The position numbers and the translations under genes were made by a program. Positions 25,808-34,225 of a DNA stretch of 64,000 nt are shown one piece after another (positions within the stretch are counted from its first letter, which is position 1; each line of letters starts with the position of its first letter). Source of the stretch: Euzebya rosea (lineage in GTDB: Bacteria; Actinomycetota; Nitriliruptoria; Euzebyales; Euzebyaceae); NCBI RefSeq assembly GCF_003073135.1, contig NZ_PGDQ01000006.1:310001-374000 (forward strand), given 5' to 3'. The notes beneath the pieces were generated by a model. The model saw only the letters and a list, made by a program, of their open reading frames with translations. It did no database searches and had not been told where the DNA came from.

Positions 25808-27030
25808 CCACCACTGCATTCACCGACATCGGCTGGCTGACCACCCACGACCCCGCCCACGACCTGCCCGTCGGCGTCGACGCCTCCACGTCGGGCGCGG
25901 GCCGGCACGGCGAGGAGGTCGGCCGCGGACTCGCCGACGCGTGGCTGGTCGTCGAGGGCGGGCGTGTCGCGGCCGTCGGGACCGGGGCGGCTCCGTCGGC
26001 GGACCAGCGGGTGTCGGTGGGTGGCCGGTCGGTCCTGCCGGGCTTCGTGGACAGCCACACCCACATGGTCTTCGCCGGGGACCGGTCGGCGGAGTTCACC
26101 GCACGCATGGCCGGTCAGCCCTACGCGGCAGGCGGCATCGCCACGACGATCGGGGCGACGAGGTCGGCGACGGACGAGGCGCTGCGGGCGGCCCTGTCGT
26201 CGCGGGTGGCCGAGGCCCGGGCGGCTGGTATCACCACGTTGGAGGTCAAGTCGGGCTACGCGGCGACGCCGGAGGGCGAGGCCCGCCTGCTGCGGCTGGC
26301 CCGCGAGGTCACGCCGCACACCACGTACCTGGGCGCCCATGTCGTGCCTCCGGAGCACGCCGACGACCCGGCGGGCTACGTGTCGCTGGTGACCGGAGAG
26401 ATGCTGGAGGCGTGCGCGCCGCTGGCCGGGTCGGTGGACGTGTTCTGCGAGGAGGGGGCCTTCGACGCCGACCAGTCGCGGGAGGTGCTGCTCGCCGGGA
26501 TGGCGGCGGGGCTTGCCGGCCGGGTGCACGCCAACCAGCTGGGGGAGGGGCCGGGGGTGCGGCTGGCCGTCGAGCTCGGCTGCGCGTCGGCCGACCACTG
26601 CACGTACCTGTCGGGTGAGGATGTCGAGGCGTTGGCGGGCTCCTCGACGGTGGCGACGTTGCTGCCGGCGACGGACTTCTCCACCCGGCAGTCCTATCCG
26701 GACGGACGCCGCCTGGTCGACGCCGGAGCCACCGTCGCGCTGGCCACCAACTGCAACCCGGGCTCGAGCTACACCACGTCGATGTCGTTCGTCATCGCGC
26801 TGGCCGTGCGGGACTGCCGCCTGACCCTGCCCGAGGCGGTCTGGTCCGCCACGGCCGGCGGCGCCCGGTCGTTGCGGGTGGACGACGTCGGCCACCTGCG
26901 GGTTGGGGCGAGGGCGGACATGGTCGTCCTGGACGCCCCGTCCCCCGACCACCTGGCCTACCGCCCCGGCGTCCCCCTCGTCGCCGCGACGGTCCTGGCC
27001 GGCGACATCGTGGCCGGCTCCCTCGGCTGA
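25804..27030 (+). CDS. hutI: Imidazolonepropionase
   Basis: Third enzyme of histidine breakdown: opens the imidazolone ring to give N-formimidoylglutamate. The 408-residue amidohydrolase has the metal motif [13 protein letters not shown] (His85, His87), the substrate region [30 protein letters not shown] and the C-terminal [17 protein letters not shown] at 25804 overlaps the hutF stop. The last codons and stop are part of an 18-bp tandem duplication. It is the last gene of the hut operon seen here. Confidence 0.95.
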   Translation: MTTTAFTDIGWLTTHDPAHDLPVGVDASTSGAGRHGEEVGRGLADAWLVVEGGRVAAVGTGAAPSADQRVSVGGRSVLPGFVDSHTHMVFAGDRSAEFTARMAGQPYAAGGIATTIGATRSATDEALRAALSSRVAEARAAGITTLEVKSGYAATPEGEARLLRLAREVTPHTTYLGAHVVPPEHADDPAGYVSLVTGEMLEACAPLAGSVDVFCEEGAFDADQSREVLLAGMAAGLAGRVHANQLGEGPGVRLAVELGCASADHCTYLSGEDVEALAGSSTVATLLPATDFSTRQSYPDGRRLVDAGATVALATNCNPGSSYTTSMSFVIALAVRDCRLTLPEAVWSATAGGARSLRVDDVGHLRVGARADMVVLDAPSPDHLAYRPGVPLVAATVLAGDIVAGSLG

Positions 27031-27049
27031 CCCGGCTCCCTCGGCTGAC
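27014..27049. repeat. 18-bp tandem duplication over the hutI stop codon
   Basis: CCGGCTCCCTCGGCTGAC occurs twice, perfectly, head to tail. The first unit encodes the last residues (GSLG) and TGA stop of hutI; the second repeats the same codons and an in-frame TGA behind the gene. The in-frame period makes the second stop a backup. Confidence 0.85.
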
Positions 27050-27226
27050 CGGCCCGCCAGTCGGCGAGATCGGGGCCTGCGTCGTCCATGCGCGATGACC
27101 GGCACGATCCGGGCCGTCGGGTCGGCTCGGCCGTCCCGGTGGGTGGCGGCGCGATCGGGGCCTGACCCACGTATGGGTGGGTAGCGGCACGATCCTGGAA
27201 GAGGGGGAGGGGGTTGGACACAGGAA

Positions 27227-27254
27227 ACGGCCCGGGCGGGGATGCCCGGGCCGT
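27227..27254. terminator. Strong GC hairpin, hutI/PRC-barrel terminator
   Basis: Perfect 11-bp inverted repeat ACGGCCCGGGC, loop GGGGAT, GCCCGGGCCGT, in the 238-base spacer between convergent hutI and the PRC-barrel gene. It lies 15 bases from the PRC-barrel stop. There is no clear U tract, as is common in actinobacterial terminators. The rest of the spacer carries the hutI duplication and two copies of CGGCACGATCC (about 27101 and 27185) with no gene. Confidence 0.8.
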
Positions 27255-27268
27255 CCTCAGGACGAGAC

Positions 27269-27610
27269 CTAGCGGATGTAGAAGGTCCGCAGGGTGTCGG
27301 CGAACTGCGGGTCGGCGAAGTTCGGCCAGTTGTCCTTGTCGAAGCCGGGAGCCTTCTCGAGCTGCTCCTTGCTGGCGTCGAGGATGAACGCGTGGTGCTC
27401 GGGGTCCACGGTGAGGGCCTCGAAGGGCACGGCGAACAGCTTGTCGCCCATACCGAGGAAGCCGCCGTAGGACACCACGGCGTAGGATACCGATCCGTCG
27501 GCGAGGTCGATCATCAGGTCCTTGACCTTGCCGAGGTCCTCGCCCTGGCGGTTGCGGATGTCGTTGCCATCGATGCTGGTGGCGCTCAGTACGGCTGGGG
27601 TGGTGTTCAT
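27269..27610 (-). CDS. PRC-barrel domain protein
   Basis: A 113-residue PRC-barrel protein with the family pattern DIRNRQGEDLGKVKDLMIDLADGSVSYAVVSYGGF and then LFAVPFEALTVD. PRC barrels occur in RimM and in photosynthetic reaction centre H subunits, and as stress-linked single-domain proteins in bacteria; this is the last type. The ATG has GGAGGA 5 bases upstream. It stands alone, convergent with hutI across a strong hairpin. Confidence 0.85.
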   Translation of the reverse strand: MNTTPAVLSATSIDGNDIRNRQGEDLGKVKDLMIDLADGSVSYAVVSYGGFLGMGDKLFAVPFEALTVDPEHHAFILDASKEQLEKAPGFDKDNWPNFADPQFADTLRTFYIR

Positions 27611-27653
27611 GTGTTCCTCCGATGTGTCGGTGGGCGTTCGTGCGTCACCCATT

Positions 27654-27673
27654 GACCTCCCCGATAGGAGGTC
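27654..27673. promoter_or_regulatory. Inverted repeat upstream of the PRC-barrel gene
   Basis: A perfect 7-bp dyad (GACCTCC, spacer CCGATA, GGAGGTC) lies 44-63 bases upstream of the PRC-barrel start, within the divergent 269-base spacer shared with the DUF222/HNH gene. It may be an operator or promoter-associated hairpin. I see nothing else clear in the spacer. Confidence 0.35.
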
Positions 27674-27879
27674 TGCGAAACGAGCGCGCACCCTTTCACC
27701 GGGACACAGGTGACAGTCGCCGAGTCGGCCCGCGATGATGTGGTCGTGGACGATCCCGACGAGGGGCTGGACGCCGATGGCCTGGTGGTCACCGGGGCGA
27801 GGCTCGACCGCCGGACTCCCCGGACCTGACAACCTCCGGCCCAAGGGTGGATGTCACACCCTCGGGGTTGAATACGGGT

Positions 27880-29220
27880 ATGACGGATCAGGTGGTGGAG
27901 GAGCGGGTGGAGGCGTTGGGCTGGTTGCAGCCCGATGACATCCACACCCCCGGTCCGCACCCGGCCGGACCGGACGCCACCCCGGTGGTTCGCCACGACG
28001 TGTCGACGGTCGGCAGGCTGGTGGCGCTGCTGGGCGAGGCCGACCGGATCATCGCGGAGGTCATCGGGCTGATCCGCCACCACCGCCACCACGCCCGCGA
28101 CCGACAGGACACCGGCGGGCTTCGGCTGGACCGGTTCCTCGCCCTGGCCACCGGACGAACCGGCACCGATATCGGTCGGCTGATGCGCGCCGAACGCACC
28201 CTCACCCGGATGCCCGCCGTCGACGCGGCGTTCGCCGACGGCCGGCTGTCGTGGTCACAGGTCCACCAGATCGTCGGGGCCACCCGTGACCTGACCGCCG
28301 CCCAGACCACCGAGCTCGACGACGACCTCGCCGGCCCGCTGGCCACCACCGACCCCACCGCAGACCCCGACGCCATCGTGCGGACCGCCCGCGACTGGGC
28401 CACCCAGATCCTCCACTCAGTCGACGCCGAACGGTTCGACCCGGCCGACCGGGCGTTCCTCCGCGTCGAACCCGATCTCTTCGGTGGTGCCGCGTTCTCC
28501 GGCTACGACCGCATCGAGGCGGTCATGACCATCCTGGAGGCCGCCGAGGCCGCCGCCGACCGCCCCAGCCCACCGGGTGAGGTTCGCACCGACGCCGACG
28601 GCCAGGAGGTGCCCGCCGAGCTGCTGCCCGCCACCGCCCGACAGGCCCAGCTCGCCGAAGGCCTCCGACGCATCGCCGCAAGCTACCTCGCCGGCGCCAC
28701 CCCCGGCACCACGACCGACACCACGACCGGCACCGACGCACTGCCGCCCCGGCCGGCGCGGCCATCGGTCAGCGTCGTCATCGACACCACCGACCCCCAC
28801 GGGCCCATCGGGCGGCTGCTCGCTCGCTGGCACGGCGGCCCCATCCCCCTCACTCGGCTGACCACCGAACGGATGCTGTGCGACCCGGCCCTGTCCACCG
28901 TCATCGTCGACGACGGCAGGCCCGTGGCGATCAGCGACCACACCGGCCCCATCACCGCCCGCCACTACCGGACCCTGCGCGCCGTCGACCGGGGCTGCCG
29001 CATGCCCGGCTGCCACGCCCCGGCCCAGCACACCGACGCCCACCACATCATCCCCCGCGAACAGGGCGGCCCCACCAGCACCGACAACATGCTGCTGCTG
29101 TGCAGGTCCTGCCACACCACCCTCCACGACCACCACATCGGCCTGGAGATGCACCGACATACCAGGGCCGTCACCATCACCCTCCACGACGGCCGCACCT
29201 TCACCTCCACACCCACCTGA
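27880..29220 (+). CDS. DUF222/HNH endonuclease (13E12 repeat family)
   Basis: A 446-residue protein of the actinobacterial 13E12 family. The N-terminal DUF222 region is Ala/Asp-rich and helical (TDIGRLMRAERTLTRMPAVD). The C-terminus is an HNH nuclease with two zinc Cys pairs (GCRMPGCHAP and CRSCH) and HHIIPREQGG...N...H. These proteins usually occur in many near-identical copies per genome and may be mobile, though transposition is unproven. No terminal repeats or target duplication are visible. The ATG chosen opens MTDQVVEERVEALG; an upstream ATG at 27847 is less likely. Confidence 0.88.
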   Translation: MTDQVVEERVEALGWLQPDDIHTPGPHPAGPDATPVVRHDVSTVGRLVALLGEADRIIAEVIGLIRHHRHHARDRQDTGGLRLDRFLALATGRTGTDIGRLMRAERTLTRMPAVDAAFADGRLSWSQVHQIVGATRDLTAAQTTELDDDLAGPLATTDPTADPDAIVRTARDWATQILHSVDAERFDPADRAFLRVEPDLFGGAAFSGYDRIEAVMTILEAAEAAADRPSPPGEVRTDADGQEVPAELLPATARQAQLAEGLRRIAASYLAGATPGTTTDTTTGTDALPPRPARPSVSVVIDTTDPHGPIGRLLARWHGGPIPLTRLTTERMLCDPALSTVIVDDGRPVAISDHTGPITARHYRTLRAVDRGCRMPGCHAPAQHTDAHHIIPREQGGPTSTDNMLLLCRSCHTTLHDHHIGLEMHRHTRAVTITLHDGRTFTSTPT

Positions 29221-29295
29221 TCGGGCCGCCACAGCCCGCCGGTCGCCCGCGTCCGGCAACCACCCGGGTCCGGAATGCTCATGGGACCACGGCGG

Positions 29296-29310
29296 TTCGT
29301 AAAGTACGAA
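29296..29310. promoter_or_regulatory. Palindrome upstream of FAD oxidoreductase
   Basis: A perfect dyad TTCGTA-AAG-TACGAA lies 27 bases before the FAD oxidoreductase start, in an AT-richer patch of the spacer. The position overlaps where a promoter -10 region would be. It looks like a TetR/MarR-type operator; no such regulator is adjacent. Confidence 0.45.
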
Positions 29311-29336
29311 TCCAAACAAACGTGGAGTGGTGCTCG

Positions 29337-30404
29337 ATGGACGTCGATGTCGTGGTGATCGGTGCTGGACAGGCTGGGCTGTCGGCTGCGTACTTCCTGT
29401 CCCAGCGGGGCTTCCGTCCCCACACCGACTTCGTTGTCCTCGATGGCAACGACGGGCCCGGCGGGGCATGGCGGCATCGGTGGCCGTCGCTGACCCTCGG
29501 CGGGGCCCACGGCATCCACCCGCTGCCCGGCCTCGGCCTGGACCCTGCGCCGACCGACTCGACCCGACCCTCCAGCGCGGTCGTGGCGGAGTACTTCTCC
29601 AGCTACGAGGACACCTTCGACCTCCCGATCATCCGGCCGGCCGCGGTGCACGCGGTCCGCGAGGCCGGGGACGGGCGCCTGCTGGTGGACAGCGACGAGG
29701 GAACCTGGCGCACCCGGACGCTGGTCAACGCCACCGGCACCTGGACCCGGCCGTTCTGGCCGCGGTATCCCGGCATGGCCGACTTCACGGGCCGCCAGCT
29801 GCACACGGCCGACTACCGGTCCGCCGAGGACTTCGCCGGACAGCACGTGGTCGTCGTCGGTGGGGGCCACTCGGCGGTGCAACACCTGCTCGAGATCGCC
29901 CGGGTCACCAGCACGACATGGGTCACTCGCCGCCCGCCGGCCTGGCGGTCAGGCCCCTTCGACCAGCAGGCCGGCCGAGACGCCGTGCAGCGTGTTGCGG
30001 ACCGGGTCGCGGTCGGGGAACGGCCCGAGTCGGTGGTCAGCGTCACCGGTCTGGCAATGACGCCGTCCGTCGAGGCGGCACGCGCCAGCGGCGTGCTGGA
30101 GCGGCTGCCGATGTTCGACCGCGTGACCGCCGATGGGGTGGCGTGGGATGACGGCCGGACCGTCAGGGCCGACGTCATCCTGTGGGCCACCGGATTCCGC
30201 CACGCCCTCGATCACCTTGCCCCCATGCAGCTGCGGAACGCGCGGGGCGGCATCACGATGGACGGCACCATGGTGGCTGACGATCCGCGGATCCACCTGC
30301 TGGGCTACGGTCCGTCCGCCAGCACGATCGGCGCCACCCGCGCCGCCCGCACGGCGGTCCGGGACCTGCGCGAGTACCTCGGGCGGCCAGCCGCCCTCAG
30401 CTGA
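29337..30404 (+). CDS. FAD-dependent NAD(P)H oxidoreductase (CzcO/flavin monooxygenase-like)
   Basis: A 355-residue flavoprotein. It has an N-terminal FAD Rossmann motif (VIGAGQAGLSAAYFL), the segment GPGGAWRHRWPSL, a central NAD(P) Rossmann motif (VVVGGGHSAVQHL), the ATG-type motif in NATGTWTRPF and the late ILWATGFR. This matches CzcO/YwlC-like single-component monooxygenase-related proteins. The ATG has a GTGGAG site 10 bases upstream. Its 3' end overlaps the convergent DapB-like gene by eight bases. A perfect dyad upstream suggests specific regulation. Substrate unknown. Confidence 0.87.
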   Translation: MDVDVVVIGAGQAGLSAAYFLSQRGFRPHTDFVVLDGNDGPGGAWRHRWPSLTLGGAHGIHPLPGLGLDPAPTDSTRPSSAVVAEYFSSYEDTFDLPIIRPAAVHAVREAGDGRLLVDSDEGTWRTRTLVNATGTWTRPFWPRYPGMADFTGRQLHTADYRSAEDFAGQHVVVVGGGHSAVQHLLEIARVTSTTWVTRRPPAWRSGPFDQQAGRDAVQRVADRVAVGERPESVVSVTGLAMTPSVEAARASGVLERLPMFDRVTADGVAWDDGRTVRADVILWATGFRHALDHLAPMQLRNARGGITMDGTMVADDPRIHLLGYGPSASTIGATRAARTAVRDLREYLGRPAALS

Positions 30405-31197
30405 GCAGCAGCGTGTCCAGTCCACGGACCACCCCGATGACGCCGTCCACGCGACGGACGGCCAGAAGCGTGCCGGCGACATACGGTGCGGCGGAGCCGC
30501 CGGCGTCGTGACGGATGCTCAGCCGTTCGTCGGGCAGGGCGAAGACCACCTCCGTCGACACGGTGAAGCTTGGCAGCCGCAGCGAGTGCACCTGCGTACC
30601 GGCCACCGATGCGCCCCTCGCCTCCACCATCCCTCCGGTCCTCTCGACGGGCCGTGCGAGCTCGGCCGCCCTGACCGCCCCCAGCCGTTCGGCAAGCTCA
30701 CGGGCGGTCCCGCTCGGCGAATCGGCCTTGGTCGCCGAGGCGTAGTCGATGACCTCGCGATGCGGCAGGTACGGAGCCACCAGCAGCGCTGCGGCCTGCA
30801 TCATCGCCGCGGTCAGCGAGAAGTTGCCCGCGGCGATCACCCCGACCCCAGCCTCCCGTGCCATCCCGTCGGTGACCTCGAACTCCTCGCCGGTCAGCCC
30901 CGAGGTCCCCACGACCACGCCGACACCGGCTTCGACCGCGGTCCGGATGTTGTCGGCCACGACCTCGTGGGAGGTGTAGTCGACCAGCACGTCGACGTCG
31001 AGGGCGAGCGCCTCCTCCACCGACGCCACTGTCGGCACGCCCATCTCCTCCCCGCCCCAGGCCACTCCAAGGTCCCGGCCGGCCGCCGACCGGCTGGTCC
31101 CGGCGACCAGCACCATGTCGTCGGCGGCGACCACCCCCTCCGCAACCGCTCGGCCCGTCCACCCGGTCGCCCCTGCCACACACACCCGCAACGTCAT
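30397..31197 (-). CDS. DapB-like dihydrodipicolinate reductase homolog
   Basis: A 266-residue protein with the N-terminal dinucleotide motif VAGATGWTGRAVAEG and the DapB segments VDYTSHEVVADN, VVVGTSGLTGEEF and GNFSLTAAMM. DapB reduces hydroxy-tetrahydrodipicolinate in lysine synthesis. The signature that normally holds two adjacent His (E-x-H-H then K-x-DAPSGTA) reads DYASATKADSPSGTA here: Lys and SGTA remain, but the HH pair is absent. It may be a diverged paralog with another substrate. It is coupled by a four-base overlap to the upstream VOC gene. Confidence 0.8.
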   Translation of the reverse strand: MTLRVCVAGATGWTGRAVAEGVVAADDMVLVAGTSRSAAGRDLGVAWGGEEMGVPTVASVEEALALDVDVLVDYTSHEVVADNIRTAVEAGVGVVVGTSGLTGEEFEVTDGMAREAGVGVIAAGNFSLTAAMMQAAALLVAPYLPHREVIDYASATKADSPSGTARELAERLGAVRAAELARPVERTGGMVEARGASVAGTQVHSLRLPSFTVSTEVVFALPDERLSIRHDAGGSAAPYVAGTLLAVRRVDGVIGVVRGLDTLLLS

Positions 31198-31679
31198 GGC
31201 CGTGTTGTAGCGCCCGCGCCCGGGTCCGCGCCCGCCCCCGCTCCCGTTACCGACGACCAGTCGTGGTCCGGACCGACGTATCCCTCCCGAGGCGAGAGGA
31301 ACTCCAGCCGATTGCCGAACGGGTCGTCGACGTAGAACCGCCGGAACCACGGGAACGCCTCGTCCCAGCGCGGCTCGATCCCGCGGTCCGACAGGTGAGC
31401 GGCCAGGCCGTCCAGGTCACCGACCAGGATCCCCGGGTGCGCTTTCCGTGCCGGGACGAAGGGGTCCTCGACCCCCATGTGGATCTCGACGCGTTCGGCC
31501 CTGACCCACAGGCCGCCCCGCGCGGACAGCACGGGCGGCTTGGCGACTTCCACCATCCCGAGCAGGTCGACCCAGAACGCCCGGGCCACGTCCTCCGCCC
31601 CCACCGGCATCGCCAGCTGCGTGTGGTGCAGGCCGAACCTCCACGGCGACGTCGCTCCCGGCGTGTCGTAGGCCTCCAT
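31194..31679 (-). CDS. VOC-family (glyoxalase/dioxygenase fold) protein
   Basis: A 161-residue vicinal-oxygen-chelate protein. Metal-ligand candidates are His in FGLHHTQLAMP, His or Glu in RVEIHMGVE, and Glu in FYVDDPFGNRLEFLSP, the usual VOC ending. The family includes glyoxalase I, extradiol dioxygenases and fosfomycin-resistance enzymes; none can be singled out. The ATG (MEAYDTPG) has GGGGAG upstream. Its stop overlaps the DapB-like start, so the two form a coupled pair. Confidence 0.83.
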   Translation of the reverse strand: MEAYDTPGATSPWRFGLHHTQLAMPVGAEDVARAFWVDLLGMVEVAKPPVLSARGGLWVRAERVEIHMGVEDPFVPARKAHPGILVGDLDGLAAHLSDRGIEPRWDEAFPWFRRFYVDDPFGNRLEFLSPREGYVGPDHDWSSVTGAGAGADPGAGATTRP

Positions 31680-31802
31680 GACGCTCCCCTCGCTTCTGAC
31701 AGAACCCTTTCGGTCCGTCCGTACGGCAATCCTCGCACCGCCGTCGCGGTTCACCCCGACATCCGATTCGTCGCCCTGGACCGCACGAGAGGAACACCCG
31801 TC

Positions 31803-32117
31803 ATGATCGTCTTCGGCTGGAGGACACGGTTCGCAATCCTGTGGGAAGGCATGTTCGCCTGCCCCTACGAACGCCAGCACCGCCTGGCCCGCCTCCGTGA
31901 GGCCCGCCGCTGGTTCACCCTCTTCTGGATCCCCGTCATCCCGCTCGCACGCCTCGGCCGCGCGGTGGAGTGCAGCGGCTGTGGCCTGTCGTTCAAGGAG
32001 CAGGTCCTGGCACCCGCCGCGCCGGCGCAGACCCTGCAGCTGGCCCCCACCGCTCCCATCGCACCGGCACCGAACGTGTATCCGCCCGTCCCCACCCCCG
32101 GCATACCCGTCTCCTGA
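31803..32117 (+). CDS. Small zinc-ribbon protein
   Basis: A 104-residue protein with MIVFGWRTRF, a hydrophobic core RRWFTLFWIPVIPLARLG that resembles one membrane-associated segment, and a Cys pair in VECSGCGLSF together with an earlier Cys in FACPYERQH. This looks like a zinc-ribbon family member, followed by an Ala/Pro-rich tail. The ATG has AGAGGA 9 bases upstream. Divergent from the VOC-DapB pair. Function unknown. Confidence 0.7.
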   Translation: MIVFGWRTRFAILWEGMFACPYERQHRLARLREARRWFTLFWIPVIPLARLGRAVECSGCGLSFKEQVLAPAAPAQTLQLAPTAPIAPAPNVYPPVPTPGIPVS

Positions 32118-32141
32118 CGGCCAGCCCGTACCATCCCTCGG

Positions 32142-32732
32142 GTGAACGGCGGACCGGCCCGGATGGTGGGCACACTCCTCGCCGCTGCGGTCCTGGCCAC
32201 GGCGTGCGGTGGCGGCAGCGATCCCGCCGACACGTCAGCGGCTGACACTGCAGCTGACACGGCAGCCGAGTCGGGCGCTGGCACGGCGAGCGACAGCCCG
32301 TTCGTCCTCACCGACCAGACCAACGAGCTGTACGAGGGCTTCATCGACTGCGAGCCGCTGCCCGACGGGATCGACGAGACCCCACCCGCTGACATGGTGC
32401 TGCCCGACGGCATGGTCATCACCGAGCTGTCGGAGGTCGGTCCGCTGGTCAGCGCCACCGGCTTCATCGACGCCACCCCGATCGACCTCCGCGACGCGTT
32501 CGTGCAACGTGACGACGTCGAGGTCGTGCACCTCGAGGACGAGGGGTTCGAGGCCGAGATCCTGATCGACGGCGGCAGCTCGCGCACCTACATCAAGGCG
32601 TCGATCCGATGCCGGACGGGCAGCGTGGTGCAGGTCCTGCTCGGCCCCGACGACGAGGCCCAGGCCCTGCCGGTCCCCGGCCAGGCCGCCGGCGGCACGG
32701 CCCCCGACGCGCCGGTCGCTCCCGCCGACTGA
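32142..32732 (+). CDS. Putative lipoprotein of unknown function
   Basis: A 196-residue exported protein with a short signal peptide ending in the lipobox LATACGGG, a Ser/Thr/Asp/Ala-rich spacer, and a compact acidic domain with two Cys (FIDCEPLP and SIRCRTGS) that may form a disulphide. I recognise no domain. The GTG start opens MNGGPARMVG; ATG at 32163 is a shorter alternative. It is on the same strand as the zinc-ribbon gene with 24 bases between. Confidence 0.72.
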   Translation: MNGGPARMVGTLLAAAVLATACGGGSDPADTSAADTAADTAAESGAGTASDSPFVLTDQTNELYEGFIDCEPLPDGIDETPPADMVLPDGMVITELSEVGPLVSATGFIDATPIDLRDAFVQRDDVEVVHLEDEGFEAEILIDGGSSRTYIKASIRCRTGSVVQVLLGPDDEAQALPVPGQAAGGTAPDAPVAPAD

Positions 32733-32784
32733 TCCCGGCGAGCGTCGCCCGTCGAGCACCCTCGCCCCTTCGTATCCTCCACCG

Positions 32785-33733
32785 ATGCGCATCGCAGCCG
32801 CCCAGGCCCGCCCCGCGTGGGGAGACTCCGCCCGCACGACCACCATCGTCACCGACTGGATCCAGCGGGCGGCCACCACCGACGTCGACCTGGTGGCGTT
32901 CGGCGAGACGTTCCTGTCCGGCTACCCGTTCTGGGTCAGCCCCGACCGACGGTGGCCGCTTCGACGACCCCGACCAGGCGGCCGCCTACGCCTACTACCT
33001 GGACGCGGCCGTCGAGCTCGACGGGCCCGAGGTCGACGCCATCGCAGAGTGCGTGGCCGACACGGGCGTGTTCACCTACCTGGGCATCACCGAACGTGGC
33101 GGCGGGTCCGGGCGCGGCACCGTCTGGTGCACCCTGCTTGCCATCTCCCCGCATGCCGGTGTCGTCAGCGCCCACCGCAAGCTGCGTCCCACGTTCGAGG
33201 AACGGCTGGTCTGGGGCGCCGGCGACGGCCACGGCCTGCGGGTCCACGACACGGGCCACGGCATCCGGGTGGGCGGGCTGAACTGCTGGGAGAACTGGAT
33301 GCCGCAGGCCCGCCATGCGCTGTACGCCTCGGGGGAGGACCTGCACGTCTCGGTGTGGCCCGGCGGCGACCACAACACCCACGACATCCCGCGGTTCATC
33401 GCCAAGGAGGGGAGGGTCGTGTCACTGGCCGCGTCGGCGGTGCTCGACCTCGACGACGTCCCCGAGGACTTCCCGCTGCTCGACCGGCTGGAGCCCGACG
33501 ACGTCGCCTTCAACGGGGGCAGCGCCATCGCTGGTCCCGACGGTCGCTGGCTGGCCGAGCCGCTCGTCGGCCGCGAGGGTTTCGTCGTGGCCGACATCGA
33601 CCCCGCGACCATCCGTGCGGCGCGACACACCTTCGACGCCACCGGCCACTACAGCCGGCCCGACGTGTTCTCCGTCACCGTCGACCGTCGCCGGCAGACG
33701 GCAGCAACGTTCCTCGACGACCCTCGCCGCTGA
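32785..33733 (+). pseudogene. Nitrilase-family amidohydrolase, frameshifted
   Basis: The sequence encodes a carbon-nitrogen hydrolase in two frames. Frame 1 from ATG 32785 gives MRIAAAQARPAWGD through GYPFWVSP; the homologous sequence resumes one base later as TDGGRFDDPDQAAAYAYYLD and runs to the stop at 33733. A single extra base near 32941-32947 (CCCGACC) explains it. The corrected protein is about 315 residues with the complete triad: Glu41 (FGETFLSG), Lys132 (HRKLRPT) and Cys167 (GLNCWENW). This is a recent disruption, a sequencing error, or a +1 recoding site. The stop codon lies in the first unit of a 17-bp tandem array. Confidence 0.85.
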
Positions 33734-34127
33734 CGCGCCCTCGCCGCTGACGCGCCCTCGCCGCTGACGCGCCCTCGCCGCTGACGCGCCCTCGCCGCTG
33801 ACGCGCCCTCGCCGCTGACGCGCCCTCGCCGCTGACGCGCCCTCGCCGCTGACGCGCCCTCGCCGCTGACGCGCCCTCGCCGCTGACGCGCCCTCGCCGC
33901 TGACGCGCCCTCGCCGCTGACGCGCCCTCGCCGCTGACGCGCCCTCGCCGCTGACGCGCCCTCGCCGCTGACGCGCCCTCGCCGCTGACGCGCCCTCGCC
34001 GCTGACGCGCCCTCGTCGCTGACGCGCCCTCGTCGCTGACGCGCCCTCGTCGCTGACGCGCCCTCGTCGCTGACGCGCCCTCGCCGCTGACGCGCCCTCG
34101 CCGCTGACGCGCCCTCGCCGCTGAGGC
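33721..34127. repeat. 17-bp tandem repeat array, about 23 units
   Basis: CTGACGCGCCCTCGCCG is repeated head to tail with a strict 17-base step from 33730 to 34104 (23 occurrences of CTGACG), preceded by a partial unit inside the nitrilase end and followed by a decayed unit (CTGAGG at 34121). Four consecutive units near 34011-34080 carry CGTCG instead of CGCCG; the others are identical by eye. The period is not a multiple of three, so it is not a peptide repeat. There are no spacers, so it is not CRISPR. It is a minisatellite-like locus, probably variable in copy number. Confidence 0.95.
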
Positions 34128-34171
34128 ACGCCCGCCGTTGAGACCGAGGGGCGGAGACCCGAGAACGGCGA

Positions 34172-34199
34172 ACGGGCCGACCGTCGCCGGCCGGCCCGT
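34172..34199. terminator. Hairpin downstream of BNR-repeat gene
   Basis: An 8-bp perfect inverted repeat (ACGGGCCG and CGGCCCGT, 12-base loop) lies 27 bases beyond the stop of the minus-strand BNR-repeat gene and between it and the 17-bp array. Probable intrinsic terminator without a U tract. Confidence 0.6.
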
Positions 34200-34225
34200 G
34201 TGATCGCGGGGAGGAGAGCCCGCGC

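Noticed and set aside
27880-29220. Complete mobile element
   Set aside because: The DUF222/HNH protein belongs to a repeat family, but no terminal repeats, target duplication or transposase are visible.
33721-34127. CRISPR array
   Set aside because: The 17-bp units are contiguous with no unique spacers and no cas genes nearby.
33422-34129. Repeat protein with a 17-residue period on the minus strand
   Set aside because: The peptide period is just three 17-bp units read in one frame; composition is Arg/Ala/Gly filler and no start or family is evident.
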